Below are positions 20,520 through 33,183 of a DNA stretch of 38,212 nucleotides, piece after piece. Within the stretch, counting starts at the first letter, position 1; each line of letters opens with the position of its first letter. The stretch is from contig RWJK01001416.1 of assembly GCA_004335835.1 (NCBI GenBank), positions 1-38,212 on the forward strand. Reading direction: 5' to 3'. Source of the stretch: Scenedesmus sp. ARA3 (Eukaryota; Chlorophyta; Chlorophyceae; Sphaeropleales; Scenedesmaceae). The translations under genes and the position numbers were made by a program. The notes under the pieces are model-generated. The model was given only the letters and a program-made list of their open reading frames with translations. It searched no databases and had not been told where the DNA came from.

Positions 20520-20880
20520 TGGCAGAGCCAGCTTACAGTAACAGCATTGCCAAGGTTGGCAGCTGCCACAATGACAACTCCTCCACCAACTATAAAAATG
20601 CTGTGGAGAGACACAACCAGGCAAGGAAGATGGCTATGTAAGCGCGTGCAGGCGGATCGAGGGCCACAGAGCAAGGCGAAAGATGAACAATCACCCAGGG
20701 CCCAGCGCCCAAGCAGCCATGCATAATGTGTTTGTAACTGATGAGTACTGCCCAGGAACAGCCGCTGGCTAGAAGCACTACCAAAGCTGGCAGCTGCCAC
20801 GGTGACAACCAGCCTCCAGCAAACATCAAGATGCTTCTGAATGACGCATCCTGGCAAGGTAAGTGTTGTGTGTGCAAATG
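20520..20880. repeat. Two copies of a (A/G)GGCAGCTGCCAC-centred unit
   Basis: A segment of about 55 nt around TTGGCAGCTGCCACAATGAC (about 20555) recurs around CTGGCAGCTGCCACGGTGAC (about 20785), roughly 230 nt later. The copies share AACAGC upstream and CCAGGCAAGG or CCTGGCAAGG downstream. The centre GGCAGCTGCC is palindromic. No coding role is seen. Confidence 0.65.
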
Positions 20881-21297
20881 CGTCCAGGCAAGTCGGGTGC
20901 CGGAAGAAGCCAACGGCAAATAAGATCAACCCACTCGGACGTTAACCTTGCTGGCCATCTGATCAATGCACAATGCACCAGCACACTAACACCTGATGAG
21001 CTGCATTGCCGCTGTGTGCTTCAACCATGATGCACATCTAACAGCAGCTCCACTAGTCATACATATCTGATTGTGCTACTACATACCAGATGCCTACATA
21101 TGCAGTAGTAGATCACGGTGTAACAGACAATGCTTCCAGCTTTGCTACTACTGTCCTGGCTAACACTTCTGGGCAACACTGAGAGGGGTGTGTGCTCAAC
21201 AACGCCCCGCAATGGCAAGTGACACAAATGCACGGGCGACCGCAAAATCCAACTTCATACGCTGCACACAAGTCTATGCCGCCATGAGGCTACCTAG

Positions 21298-23038
21298 TTA
21301 CTGCCACTGCAATGCGCCCACATCAAGACCACTACCAGCAAAAGCAGTTTTGGTGCTGCTGCTGGCTGCTGCATTGCCATCTGGGCTCACGAAAAAGCTC
21401 GCAGACTGCAGCCGCCGCTCTCCAGCTCTCAGCGCAAAGCCTCCCTTAACAGGCGTGCGGCTCTTCACATCGGGACTCCAAATGAAGCCCCAACAAGACA
21501 CATCCGCCATACACGCCTGCTTGCAGGATTCTACCGTCATGCAGCCAGCAGCATTCCACTCGGCACCATCAAAAGTAGGCCTGCCTGCACCAGGGGAGTC
21601 TGCCATTCCCAAAGGATTGCCGAGCCGGCCAGCTGCTACACCCTCACGCCACGCATGCACATCACACACCGCAAACGTGCCAGGCGCCATGTTTGTGTAG
21701 TCCTGAGCAGCAAAGTACGCTGCCGGGTCGCTTGGCGGCAGCTTATAGACCATTCTGGCCCTGCCGTCTGCTGTAGAGGGTGATACTGGGGCCAGCCTTG
21801 CTTGCCTGCAGGAGAGGCTGTTATCCGAAGTCCTGCTGAGCTCTGCAATGCAGCAGGCATCTGCTGGGCAGGCTTCCAAGCATGCCTGCAGCGCAGCAGT
21901 GTCTGACACCTGCTGCTGCTGCTGCTGCTGCTGCTGTTGAAGTACAGCGTACACATCAATTGTTGTAGCAAACATGGCGTCTGGCAGTGCCAGGTTATTG
22001 ACTATAGTGTCGCCTACCAGCTTAGATACCAGCGCATGCCGGGGCACGCAGCCTTTGGGGCCTTTTGCGCCGGTTGCGAAGCTTATCCCATAGCTTGCAA
22101 AGCTGCTCGTGCCATCGCCAAGAGGGTTGGCATATGTAATGGCTGGGCAGGACTCGCAAGTCGGCTGGATGTCTGATTGGAAGGAGTCGTATGGGCAGGC
22201 AGTGCATTGGCTGCTGTTGGTGGCCTTCCCAAACCCGGGAAGACACGCTGCAGAGGCAGGAAGATTGGAGCAGGCATGTCAGGTAGGCTGCAGTTTATGA
22301 CATCCGCACTACATGATGTGTAGAACAGCCAAACAGCAGCAGCGAGGCATGCTGGCAGTGTAGGGAAAGGGGCTGACCAGTTTAGTGCAATGGGTAAAGG
22401 CATCCTGCCTGCTATGCGGTGCTGGCGACAGTTTACTGCGCTCATGTGCTTGTGACAGTACTGCTAACATTGCCTAGTGAGCAACACATGACAAAGCGCA
22501 TCATCCTCACCATTGCAGCTGCTGCTGCCTGGCCCTGTGGTGCTCTCAGGTGCAATGCAGCGCTGACAGGTAGGGTTTTGTGTTGTGCCCCCTAGCTCAT
22601 CCCCTTGCGACCATGACCCTTGAGGGCAGGGCTTGGCTTGCATAGCTGATGTCGCATTCCAGGGTGCCCAAGGGCTTAGGGTTTTGTCATCCAAGGTGGC
22701 GTCAACCCCAAACCCTGGAAGGACGGTGCAGTGTTCGGGTGATGCTGCAGCACCAATGCCGCTGGTGCGGCCTGCTGGGCAGGGCTGGCAGGGCTGCATG
22801 CTTCCGGCTGCCGCCCAAGTGCCAGCCGGGCAGGCGTACGCTACGCCATCCCTGGATCATACAGCACAAATGATCACAACTCAGGGTGTGCAGGCAGCGG
22901 GCATCGTGGCACGTATATAATATACGGTATATTGCAGATCTGTGGTTCACAGCAACGTCGCTGCGAACATGACATCGGCTGCAACCGACAAACGCCCTAG
23001 CTACGTGGTACCCTAGCCATACAACTTGCCACGTTGGG

Positions 23039-23070
<32 letters not shown>

Positions 23071-24148
23071 TCACCTGTAGCCATAGCCTCCCCTGTTCTT
23101 GCACTGCTCCGCGCTGCTGGACCCAGCAGGAGCACCCAGGCCAAACCCACACTGCGTGCACGGCACCTCTGCGAGCCCAAACATGTCCGCAGCAGCTCCG
23201 AGCGAGTTCGCAGGACACGGCCGAATCGCCTTCCACGTTGACCCGGACGCGTTCGATGATACTTCGCGGGTCAAACCTTCGCCGATTCGAATGTAACAGG
23301 ATGCTGACGTGGCAGGGGTCAGGCTGCCTGGTAGGGCTGTTGGTGACTCATCAGGGTCACGTGGGCTGCTCAGTACGCCTTGGCCGCAGCTGCTGCACAC
23401 GTCCCTGCCATCTTGTGCTGTGTTGGTGCTCAGCACTGCATCAGGCCTAGCCCAGCCGGACCTGCAGGAAGCAGCAAAAGAGCCGCATCAGTTACTACGT
23501 ACCTGTACATATGGTTGCCTGTCATTCATGACGGCGGCATTAGCGGGACTGGAAGCTTATAGAAGACGGTCCCATGGAGTAACATGAGCAGACACAACTC
23601 AAGCAATGCTGCTAACTCAAGCAATGCTGCCAGCTTGAAGCTGCACATACTACTAACACTTTTACCCCGCACCTGTAGTACCCCTCCTCCGTGCTGCCAG
23701 CAGGCGTTGTGGGACACTTCACCATCTCACCAGCTGCTGCTGCACCTCCATCACTGGCTCTTACAAAGTAGCCAGGTGGCACCATACAGTCAGCTGCAGA
23801 AGCACTCCCACTCTGTCGGGTGACGGAACCATACGGGCACTTGATGCAGGCCGCTACCGCTGCTGCAGCGTCAGCTCTGGCATAGCCAGGTCTGTAGGTG
23901 CCTTGGGGGCAGTTGAGCACTGCCTGTGTGCTGGCTTCAAGGTACTTGCCAGGTGGCACATCTGTGGACGGGCAACAGCAGCAACAGCAGCAGTCAAGCA
24001 GGATGAGTTGTGCTCCTGCTGAACAAAGGCTACAGCCACACGCATCTCGCATTCAGCAGCTAAGCAACCAACCAGCGCATGCCTACGGACGTTTTTGACC
24101 AATGAAAGGAACAGCAATGACACCAGCATGTAAAACCCTTCAGGATCC

Positions 24149-24183
<35 letters not shown>

Positions 24184-25401
24184 GCATGCGACTCACGGCA
24201 AACTTGCTTGCCATCTTCCTGGGGGCCTGTGAGGCTGGCTGGAGGGCCCAACCCAGGAGGGCACTGCAGGCACTGCCGCAACTGGTTGAGCGCAGGTGCA
24301 TAGGAAGACCCTGTGCAGGCCTGAGCTGGCCCTCCTGCTGATGCTGGAAGCACATATCCACCTAAAGCCACTGCGGCAACAGAACCAGCAAAAGAAAGAG
24401 GCAGTGCACAGCGGCGTCAGCAGGTGTGTGCTTTGGCCACCTTGCTGTGGCAACATTGTTGCAGTGTACTTGCATTGCTGTGCTAATTGAGGCAGCAGGT
24501 GACATGCAGTGTGCTTGCCACAACTGCTGCGTCTAACACCATTACTGCAGCTGCGGTGGCTTTACTTGTAAACTGCAAGGTCTTCCTTAACAGCGCAACC
24601 ATGTATGCTACTGTGTACAGCTGTCTGCACCTATAAATGCTCACCACAGTCATCGATGCTGCTGCTGATGACAGCCCTGGTGGTGAGCCCGACTGCCCTT
24701 GTAGGATTGCAGGGCTTGGCTTCTCCTCCAAAGTCACTCCAGAAAGTGGGCAAGCTGGCATCTGTCACTCCGCCAGGGCAGTAGCTGCCAATGGGGCAGC
24801 TGCTGCAGGTGCGGCTGCTGCCAGCCACCACCTGATGTGTGCCTGCAGGACACACTGCCGGCGGCAGTGCAGACCCAGCATACACAACCATCGATCAAAG
24901 GTGTTCCAAGCTGTGAAATCTCCTATTCATAAAACAGCCTTGTCTGCAGCTGCGGTACATGGCGCAGCGCTGCTAGCACTGCCTTTGTCACTAAGAAAAC
25001 CCTAGGGGGGACTTTACTAAGACGATGCTGGTGGGGATGCATCACCTTCAAAACGATACTGCTGATGCACAGCAGCAAGCAGTGCTTCAGCGGGTGCGCT
25101 CACCACATTGTACTGCAGATGTGCCATCACTGCTCTGTACCGCCACGAAGCCCGGCAGGCATCTCGGGCAGATGAACGTTTCCCTGTTTTGCAGTACGCG
25201 TGTTGGGCAGTTCCGCACAGCACAGGCTGGTATCTGCGCCCTGCAGTTGTTGCTGCGTGCTGCTGCTTGCTGTGCAGGCCGCTGCCTGCCCGCTGCTGCT
25301 GACTGCTGCACAGGGCGCTGCCTGCCCGCAGCTGCTGTGGCTGCCAGGGTGAAAAGAAGCAACAGCACGACTCGCGCTCCTGATGGCTTTGGATAGGCCA
25401 T
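21298..25401 (-). CDS. Gene C: secreted ephrin-receptor-like Cys-rich protein with PAN/Apple-like C-terminal region
   Basis: Exons 25401-25104, 24854-24645, 24370-24197, 23961-23673, 23461-23075, 22851-22511, 22247-21298 join in phase to 882 aa. The start MAYPKPSGARVV leads into a Leu-rich signal peptide (to about residue 26). Residues about 45-600 are GCC2/GCC3-type (tyrosine-kinase ephrin A/B receptor-like) Cys-rich repeats, with signatures such as CPRCLPGF, CPAGTHQ, CSSCPIGSYCPGG, CLQCPPG, CPQGTYRPGY, CIKCPYGS, CQPCPAGR and CTACPYDSF. After a run of about 10 Gln (residues near 670) come two PAN/Apple-like Cys clusters (LQACLEACPADACC and ESCKQACMADVSCWGFIW). No transmembrane helix is visible, so a secreted protein is likely. 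A matrix or cell-wall binding role is inference. The last exon is long and uninterrupted. No nearby poly(A) signal was found. Confidence 0.85.
23041..23070 (-). repeat. CAG/CTG tract directly after a splice donor of gene C
   Basis: The plus strand reads CAG repeats up to the GAG-CTC junction. In gene C sense the donor GTGAGC at 23074-23069 runs straight into about nine CTG units. It is intronic. Confidence 0.75.
24151..24180 (-). repeat. CTG tract (CAG in gene sense) in an intron of gene C
   Basis: About nine CTG units on the plus strand lie in the intron between exons 24370-24197 and 23961-23673. In gene C sense it reads CAG, the opposite orientation to most other intronic tracts here. Confidence 0.75.
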
Positions 25402-26568
25402 GTTTCGATTCCACCGCTTTACAGCGTGCTTTGCCATGCAACGAGCATGCTTGCAGCCCAACCACTGCTGTGTGCAGTGTTTGCCAATTTAGCGTTGGCT
25501 ACGCGACAGGCGCCCAAACCGGCGTTTCGTCACTGAAAATTGTAAATAGAAAGTAAGCACAGCAGTCTGTCTATGCAAAGGCGGTGCATGCTATGATGAC
25601 TGCAATGACCGTATGGACGAATACCAACCTACCGTCTGACGAGCATGCCGACTTCATCATACACAGGCTGCAAGCAGTATTAAGCACCAAGAAAGCATGC
25701 AAATCTGCAACGCAAGTGTTTGGCTGAACGTTAGCTCGCTGAATGTTTCCTTTGCTTGCCAGGGTTGGCGGCGAGCATCAGGGTCATGTTCGCCATGAAC
25801 TGATCGGCAACCCAACTGGTCGCCGGCCAGCAACTGCAGCGTTGTTGGTTTGCTCTGAATGTACGTTGCTTATGATGATCGCAACGCGTACAGCATGACA
25901 ACGCAAACAGGCATGAAACCGCCTGAGCTAGCCCTGCCCCTGTTGCTGAACATCACGCACTTACTTGCTGACAGCCGTTTGCAATATTATTTTTGTGACA
26001 ACTGCTGCAACATGCGGAACGAGATTCGGCAGTATGCCGCTCAGGTTGTCATGGGTGGCGTATTCAGCTGCTGCATTGCATCATCGCCCAAAACAGGGCC
26101 TAAACATTAGCTCGGAGCTGCTGCACAGTGCTTCCTTGTCATATTTTCTTGCCATTTACCGTCCTTGACAGGCCTAGGCGGGCTGGCTGTTGCTGATGCT
26201 CAGTACGCCAGTAGAAGCCTTACAGATGAGGGCGTCTTCTCCAAATGTTTGCAGGCACACAAACCAATATGCACTAACATGCACACCTTTGCTTGCTTCA
26301 AGGCGTGTTGCAGAACTGCTATGCCAGTATCACACAGCATTGGACGGGGTCCTGCACTTTGCCTGGAAGATCTGCAGCGTTGCATTTACTACGCTAGTTC
26401 GTCTCTTAACACGCTTCCTACAATGCCAACTTCACTGCTTGTTGCCCCAGAAACCTCAAGCACCACCCTTTGCGGCATGAGGCTCTGATACACGCCAATA
26501 CCTGCACTTTGTGCAGCTTATCTGACAGAAGGCCTACAACAATATTGTCATTTCAGCAGATGTATCTG
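25402..26568. other. Promoter side of gene C and spacer to polyubiquitin
   Basis: The 5' flank of gene C is followed by about 1 kb with no supported gene. A frame of 83 codons at 25859-26110 has no family signature, no splice partners and no codon pattern like the neighbours, so it is not called. No RNA gene or transposon end was recognised. Confidence 0.4.
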
Positions 26569-26573
26569 TTACA
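26569..26573 (-). terminator. Candidate poly(A) signal of polyubiquitin (TGTAA)
   Basis: TTACA on the plus strand reads TGTAA in gene sense, about 205 nt after the ubiquitin stop codon. Confidence 0.45.
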
Positions 26574-26778
26574 CGCGACCGCACACAACAGCATCACATC
26601 AGCACCACCGTCAGCACTCAAAAATGGCTGCGGAGGCACAAACAACTGCTGCACAACCCTTCCCCTTGCAACGTGCTCTATCATACATAGCCATTGCTGC
26701 ACAGTCGTTGAGTAACAGACACATCACACCAGCAGCTGCCAGATTCAGGTGAGCAGCTGGCGACAAACTCTACACCAG

Positions 26779-28347
<1,569 letters not shown>

Positions 28348-28348
28348 C

Positions 28349-28678
28349 TTGAATACGCTTGATCAGCCTCTCTACGCTCGTCCAGAAGCCTCTCCTGCCT
28401 TGCTCAACAGTCCTAGGCACGTTGAAGCGCCCTCTTCAACAACGATGCAAAGTAAGGCTCCGAACGCTGTGCAACAACACCACTGTGTAGGTGCCAGCCC
28501 GTCTCTGCTGGTATGTGGGAGGAGGAGGAGGAAGCGAAGGCAGAGGGTCGTGTTACGGAGGTCTCAAGCCCGGTCCCATCGCATCGCAGTTATGGAACGT
28601 CAATTCCTCCGTATGGAACTCTCGTAATATGAATTTTGAGTGCTTGACTGCTTGATCACCTCCATCGTGACCTCCACC
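28349..28678. promoter_or_regulatory. Divergent promoter interval between polyubiquitin and FTRV
   Basis: About 330 nt lie between the probable first exon of polyubiquitin (minus) and the FTRV start (plus). It includes a GGAGGAGGAGGAGG purine stretch near 28526. I see no clear heat-shock element or TATA box. Confidence 0.45.
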
Positions 28679-29422
28679 ATGATGCTTTCTGCCAAGCCTT
28701 TCGCAGCGACCAGCGCTGCTCGCGTATCTCGCAACCGGGTAGTCTCTGTGCGTGTGGTTGCCTCAGACAATGGCAGCAGCATTGCAGAGGGCGCAAAGGT
28801 CAAGGTGACAAAGACAGTCAAGGTGTACCATGCCATAGGCCGCAGCGACGGGCTAGATCTGGAGGGCATGGTCGGTATTGTGAAGAAGAATGTGCTCAAC
28901 TTCAAGGGCAAGCAGCTTTCAGCCAACCTGCCGTATCAGGTGCAGTTTGAAGTGGAGAGGAATGGCAAGCCCGGCAAGCTGCTGTGCCACCTGGTGAGCA
29001 ATGACAGCCAGCTGCAGTTTGCATGCATGCATTTGCAGGGCTGCTATTGTTGGCAGCCTTATATGCTCGTATATTTGATGTGCTGTGCATCAATGTGGCT
29101 GGTGGGACATGGTTTTTGATCCTCAAATTCGGTCACTCCCGGCAGCTGCTCTGCAGTCATTCCAGGCAAGGCAATCAAGCAGCTGTGTCCCTACGTACAT
29201 TGTTAAAGATGTAGTGTTTGGTATGCTTTCTTTGGCTGTTTACTGCATTCATGCTGTCTGTGGCAGTCTGCTGCTGCGTGCAGCTGCTGCACAGTGTAGC
29301 CTAAAGACAACCAACCAGTGCCGACTGCACCAAGCTTTAGCCCAAGCACTGCTGACTGCGCTTGCGCCACACTGCTTGCTGCCTTGCAGGAGGAGGAGGA
29401 GATTGAGGTGGTTGAGGCATGA
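28679..29422 (+). CDS. FTRV: Ferredoxin-thioredoxin reductase, variable (alpha) subunit, chloroplast
   Basis: This is the non-catalytic partner of the FeS catalytic subunit in the chloroplast enzyme that passes electrons from ferredoxin to thioredoxin. Exons 28679-28993 and 29390-29422 give 115 aa. The start at 28679 (CCACCATGATG) is followed by a Ser/Ala/Arg-rich transit peptide (residues about 1-29: SAKPFAAT, RVSRNRVVSV). The mature part has the family signature: KVTKTVKVYHA, LDLEGMVGIVKKN, FKGKQLSANLPYQVQFE. The donor after CHL and the acceptor before EEEEIEVVEA are both phase 0. The tiny last exon supplies the acidic C-terminus usual for the family. A TGTAA follows at 29534. The catalytic subunit is not in the window. 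Confidence 0.93.
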
Positions 29423-29533
29423 GTGAGATCAGCACCAAATTCAGCACTTGAACTCTTCTTTCTGGCATGCAGCCAGCAGCAGTAGCCTGCTGGAAGGCAC
29501 AGGTCCGCATCCCAGTTGTATGTTACTTGTAGT

Positions 29534-29538
29534 TGTAA
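29534..29538 (+). terminator. Candidate poly(A) signal of FTRV (TGTAA)
   Basis: TGTAA lies 112 nt after the FTRV stop codon, on the right strand. Confidence 0.55.
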
Positions 29539-30865
29539 TGGTCGCCTTTTTGTGCTAGGCGGTTTGTGACGGGCTTTGCGGCATGTTGCAGCGGTACCCT
29601 GCTCTCCTCTGAGCAGGTGGGTGCATGGTTGCATGCCAGGCAACTAGGTTTCAATCAAACACTGTTGTTGCATGGCGTCATGACCTGGCATCTTGGAGCA
29701 ACAGACAGCAGCGCTGCGCGCCAGGCCAAGGAAGCATGCTCCGTAAGGAGTGGTGCTTGTTTTGAGGCCCCTGCAGTGCTGCAACTTGTTGGCATTGATT
29801 GGCCTGTAATGCTGCTGCAGAGCAGCAGCATGATTGCGCCTTGCTGCATGGTGCGCCTGGTCTGTATTATTTTCATCCCTTGCACAGCAGCCAGGAAGAT
29901 TCGTGCAGCTGTCAACCTTTCTGAGAACATGATGCTGGGTGCATGGCTGATCAGAAACAGCTGCGTTAAGACAGTTTAGGGAGATGCTGCGTTGCTATAG
30001 CTCCAAAGCGCCCATGTGGCAAGCTTGCTTCTGCCTTAATGAGCCTGCACAATCCTGCAGGAGGAGCGGCAGCAGGCGTGCCACTGTTTGTTTTGCTGTG
30101 AAGGAAACATGGTAACATCAACATCTTCAAGGGCTGACCTAAGCCTGCGGTGCCCTTCAATGGATAGCTGCTACAAGCCGCGTGTTGTGCTAATCCCAGT
30201 AGTGCTCACTTATGGGAAGGAGTGTGTGCCGCACAATGCGGCATGCAAGCGTAAGGACGCCCTGGCAAGTGCACACCACATTCCTAGTAGAGGTAGAATG
30301 CTGCCTTCCGACAGTGCGACAATGTCCAGCACTGTCACCTTACCTTAGAAAAAAACTGCCACCTTAGCAAGTGCAACTTGGCAAATGCAGCCTACCAGTG
30401 GTAGGCCCCTGGGGCGGGCCGCCTACTAAGCCGCTAGTGGCACCGCCGACAGCTTGCTGCAGTCCACATCCATGTCATTATCTGTGTGCACTACATACTA
30501 ATAGGTGTCCAACAAAGTTACACAGTAAAGGCTTCACTGTAGCCACAACAGTACTGCTAACACCGTGCAGGCTGCACAGCCTGTACATGTAGGTTCATTG
30601 TTTAACATGTGCCTCTGCAGGGCACCAACCCTACAAGGGCCAGCTAGGTTCTCATGCTGCAGCAGGCTTCTGTCACTCCACAAGCACCTTGGTGCAGCCA
30701 CGGCACACTCCAGTTTCCGCTGTCCTGATGAGGAGTCTGCTGCAGAGCTTGGTCCTGACCTGCCTGCCAATCGCTAGTCACCACTTGTCTCGCACGGGCA
30801 AGGTCCATCAACTTGTGTGTGTCAGCTGTTTCTGTCAGGGCTCAGCCTGGTTGCCTGTCTGGCTG
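29539..30865. other. Convergent spacer between FTRV and FANCL
   Basis: No supported exon is seen. The FANCL 3' end points into this spacer, and a TGTAA in its sense lies at 30522-30518, about 345 nt past its stop. The 137-codon frame at 29566-29979 has no signature or splice partner and is not called. Confidence 0.4.
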
Positions 30866-32569
30866 TCAATGTGCAGCAGGCCTTGTGGACACGCCAATGG
30901 GCCCGTTGCAGAAGGGGCATGACCCAAACAGCGTGTCAAACACCCGCCTGCTGGTGGGCAGCGCGCCCAGCCACTCTGCCAGGCACATGGCGTGGAACAC
31001 CCTGCTGCAGGAGGCCCCTGGGCAGGTCACGCTGGGCGCTGCGCCTGCAGGAGTAGCCCAGTGCGCAGGCAAATGCGGAGTGTGGGTGAACAGGAGGGGC
31101 ACAGGCTTGTGTGAAGGCGGAGCCAGGAAAGTACGGCTGTGCCCTGCGAGATAGAGTATGCCATGCAAGCATGACATGCCCCGTGGCAATAGGTGCAGGT
31201 GCACGTTGAGCTGCGCTGCGCGCGACGCGCAGCGGCATCCACAAGCAACAGCGGTGGCCGAGCACCCACCTATCTGGTCAGGGTGTGCTGGGTCTGGCAG
31301 GTGCAGCGAGTAGCAGATGCAGCAGGCGCCATCCTCCGCCATGTCATCATCATCATCACTGGCATCATCGGCTTCGCTGCCTGCAGCCGCCTCAGCCTGC
31401 TCAATGCCCGATGCGCCTGCTGCAGACGCTGCCGCAGCACAGCCGCGCTTGCTGCCTGGCTTAGGTGCAGGCAGTTGCACCTGCAGTGAATCGGAAGAGC
31501 GACAGGCATGGCTTGTCTTTTGCATCAGGTGCATTGGGTATGGCAACAGCAATAACAGCCCTGGCGAGCCGCTCGCTATCAGGCTGATACCAACACCAGG
31601 AATCCCCAGACCCTTGCTGCTGCTGCTCCCACATGTGAAGCCACTCCTGCATCCCTCCTGCTGCTGCTGTTGCACCTGCTGCTGTTGCCGGCTCACCTGC
31701 AGCACTTCCTGCAAGTTCTCCCGCACGCTCTGCTGCTCATCCCACTGCTGCGCAGCGCCGCCGTACCACGCAGCCTGCAGCCGAGCCAGAATGCTGCTTG
31801 GCCCATGGAACACGACTGCAGGCATGCCTCGAGGCGCTGCTGCAGACAGCTGCAGCTGGCAGCTGGCGCCGTTGCCCAAGGCAATGCAGCGCGAGCAAGA
31901 GGCGTATGGGTGGGCTAGGGCTTGCGGCGGGTCCAGCAGCTGGGTGTGACGGTCTATGTCTTCCAGCTGTGCCCATAGCGCTTGATAACTGTCCAGTGCC
32001 TGCAAACAGGGCAACACAGGAGGCAGACGGGCGTTGTGGGCGGTATGTGGTGTGGGATATGTCTGCGCTGGTCGTAGACAGGAGTATGGGGAGAGCACAG
32101 CAAACGAGCAGCAAAAGAGCTTCTTCACATGTTATGTGCTGCTCTATCGGCTGGTGGCAGTGCCCAGGACTCAAGTCCAGCCAGGAGCACACTCATGCTA
32201 GCAGCAGGTTCTGCACGATGCAGCATGCTTGCTTACCAAAGGCTACCGTGCACATGCAACACCAGGACCACTTCTGCTGATCGCGGCTGCCTGGTTGAAG
32301 ATAACAGCCAACCAGCGCACCTGCTGAAGCTGCTGCTTTAGCTGCAGCAGGGTGTGGCCTGGCAGCCACTTCAGTTTGAAGGGTTTGGGCAGGTGCACTG
32401 TTACTGCAGGTGCACTGACAGGGAATCCTGCAGGCAGCTGCAGCTCTGCTGTGTGCAGGCGCCCAGCTGCGTCATGCAGCTGCAGGCACATGCTGCTCAG
32501 GTCTGGTGCTAGCTGCCCTATATGCTGCCAGCCCAGCGTGTCCAGTTGCTGCAGCAGCAGGGTGCATAA

Positions 32570-32614
<45 letters not shown>

Positions 32615-32770
32615 GCCGTGTGGTTGTTCATGAACTGCATCTTGAGTTTGGCATTGTAGCAGTGGGCTGTACTGATGACAGGTGCCTTTGCTGACGATGG
32701 AGCAGTTGCTGCCCTGGAGACAAGTTGTGTGAATGGTGGTCTGCCGGCTTAGGCTGCATGCCCGAGCCAT
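30866..32770 (-). CDS. FANCL: E3 ubiquitin-protein ligase FANCL (Fanconi anaemia pathway)
   Basis: FANCL is the RING-type ligase that monoubiquitinates FANCD2/FANCI during interstrand crosslink repair in the nucleus. Exons 32770-32321, 31999-31697, 31480-31270 and 31044-30866 join in phase to 380 aa, close to the 375 aa of human FANCL. After an unrecognised N-terminus and about 15 Gln (residues near 55-70) comes the RWD-type central domain: LDTLGWQHIGQL, LHDAAGRLHTAELQLP, FPVSAPAVTVHLPKPFKLKW, then SRCIALGNGASC. An acidic insert (SDDDDDMAED) precedes the C-terminal RING: CCICYSLH, HPDQI, CPGASCSRVFHAMCLAEWL, TSRRVFDTLFGSCPFC. All eight zinc ligands are present. The start ATG at 32770 is a choice. 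An in-frame alternative upstream was not found, and the N-terminal ELF fold of animal FANCL is not recognisable. Confidence 0.9.
32570..32614 (-). repeat. CAG tract coding polyglutamine in FANCL
   Basis: Fifteen codons (CAG with one CAA) in FANCL exon 1, just before the central domain. On the plus strand it reads CTG. Confidence 0.85.
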
Positions 32771-33183
32771 ATGAATGCAAACTTTTAACAGCTTTGACAA
32801 GTTGCTGGGCGCTCTCAATGATCAGGCAACAGCGAACCCGACTGATGCAATTTGAACTCTCCCAGAGGTGCAGCAGGAGGTGAGGAGGGAAAGCCATGAA
32901 ACACGCTGTGACTCTGCTTGAAACATGTAACTGAGGGATGGTCAAGGATGTGCATGAACGACGGGGTTCGGGAAGCGCGAGAGGAACGTTGGTGTGAACA
33001 GGGTTTGGCGCTTGTTCAGATGGCTCTTTTGGTGTGCAAGAGCTTGTTGTCATGTTAGACGTGAAGATATATTGTCCGTTTTGGATTGAAGAACACTGCA
33101 GTGCAGAGGGCGGCAGATGGACCTGTCCTGATTGAAGACAGCAGGCCGGTCATTGCGTGCTATGTACGGCATCAGACGTCACA
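32771..33183. promoter_or_regulatory. Divergent interval between FANCL and gene E
   Basis: 413 nt separate the chosen start codons. The minus strand holds an ATG-led frame (33053-32628) that overlaps FANCL exon 1 in another frame. It may include 5' UTR or a missed N-terminal exon, but no donor links it in phase. Confidence 0.4.

Noticed and set aside
23280..23300. TTCGAAT motif resembling a tRNA T-loop
   Set aside because: No acceptor stem, anticodon arm or A/B box pair fits around it, and it lies in a coding exon of gene C.
25859..26110. Plus-strand frame of 83 codons
   Set aside because: No recognisable domain, no in-phase neighbours and no signal beyond chance length.
29566..29979. Plus-strand frame of 137 codons after FTRV
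   Set aside because: It lies past the FTRV poly(A)-type signal and shows no family motif or exon chain.
32628..33053. ATG-led minus-strand frame upstream of FANCL
   Set aside because: It overlaps FANCL exon 1 in another frame, has no donor that joins it in phase and does not resemble the ELF domain. It is kept only as possible 5' UTR.
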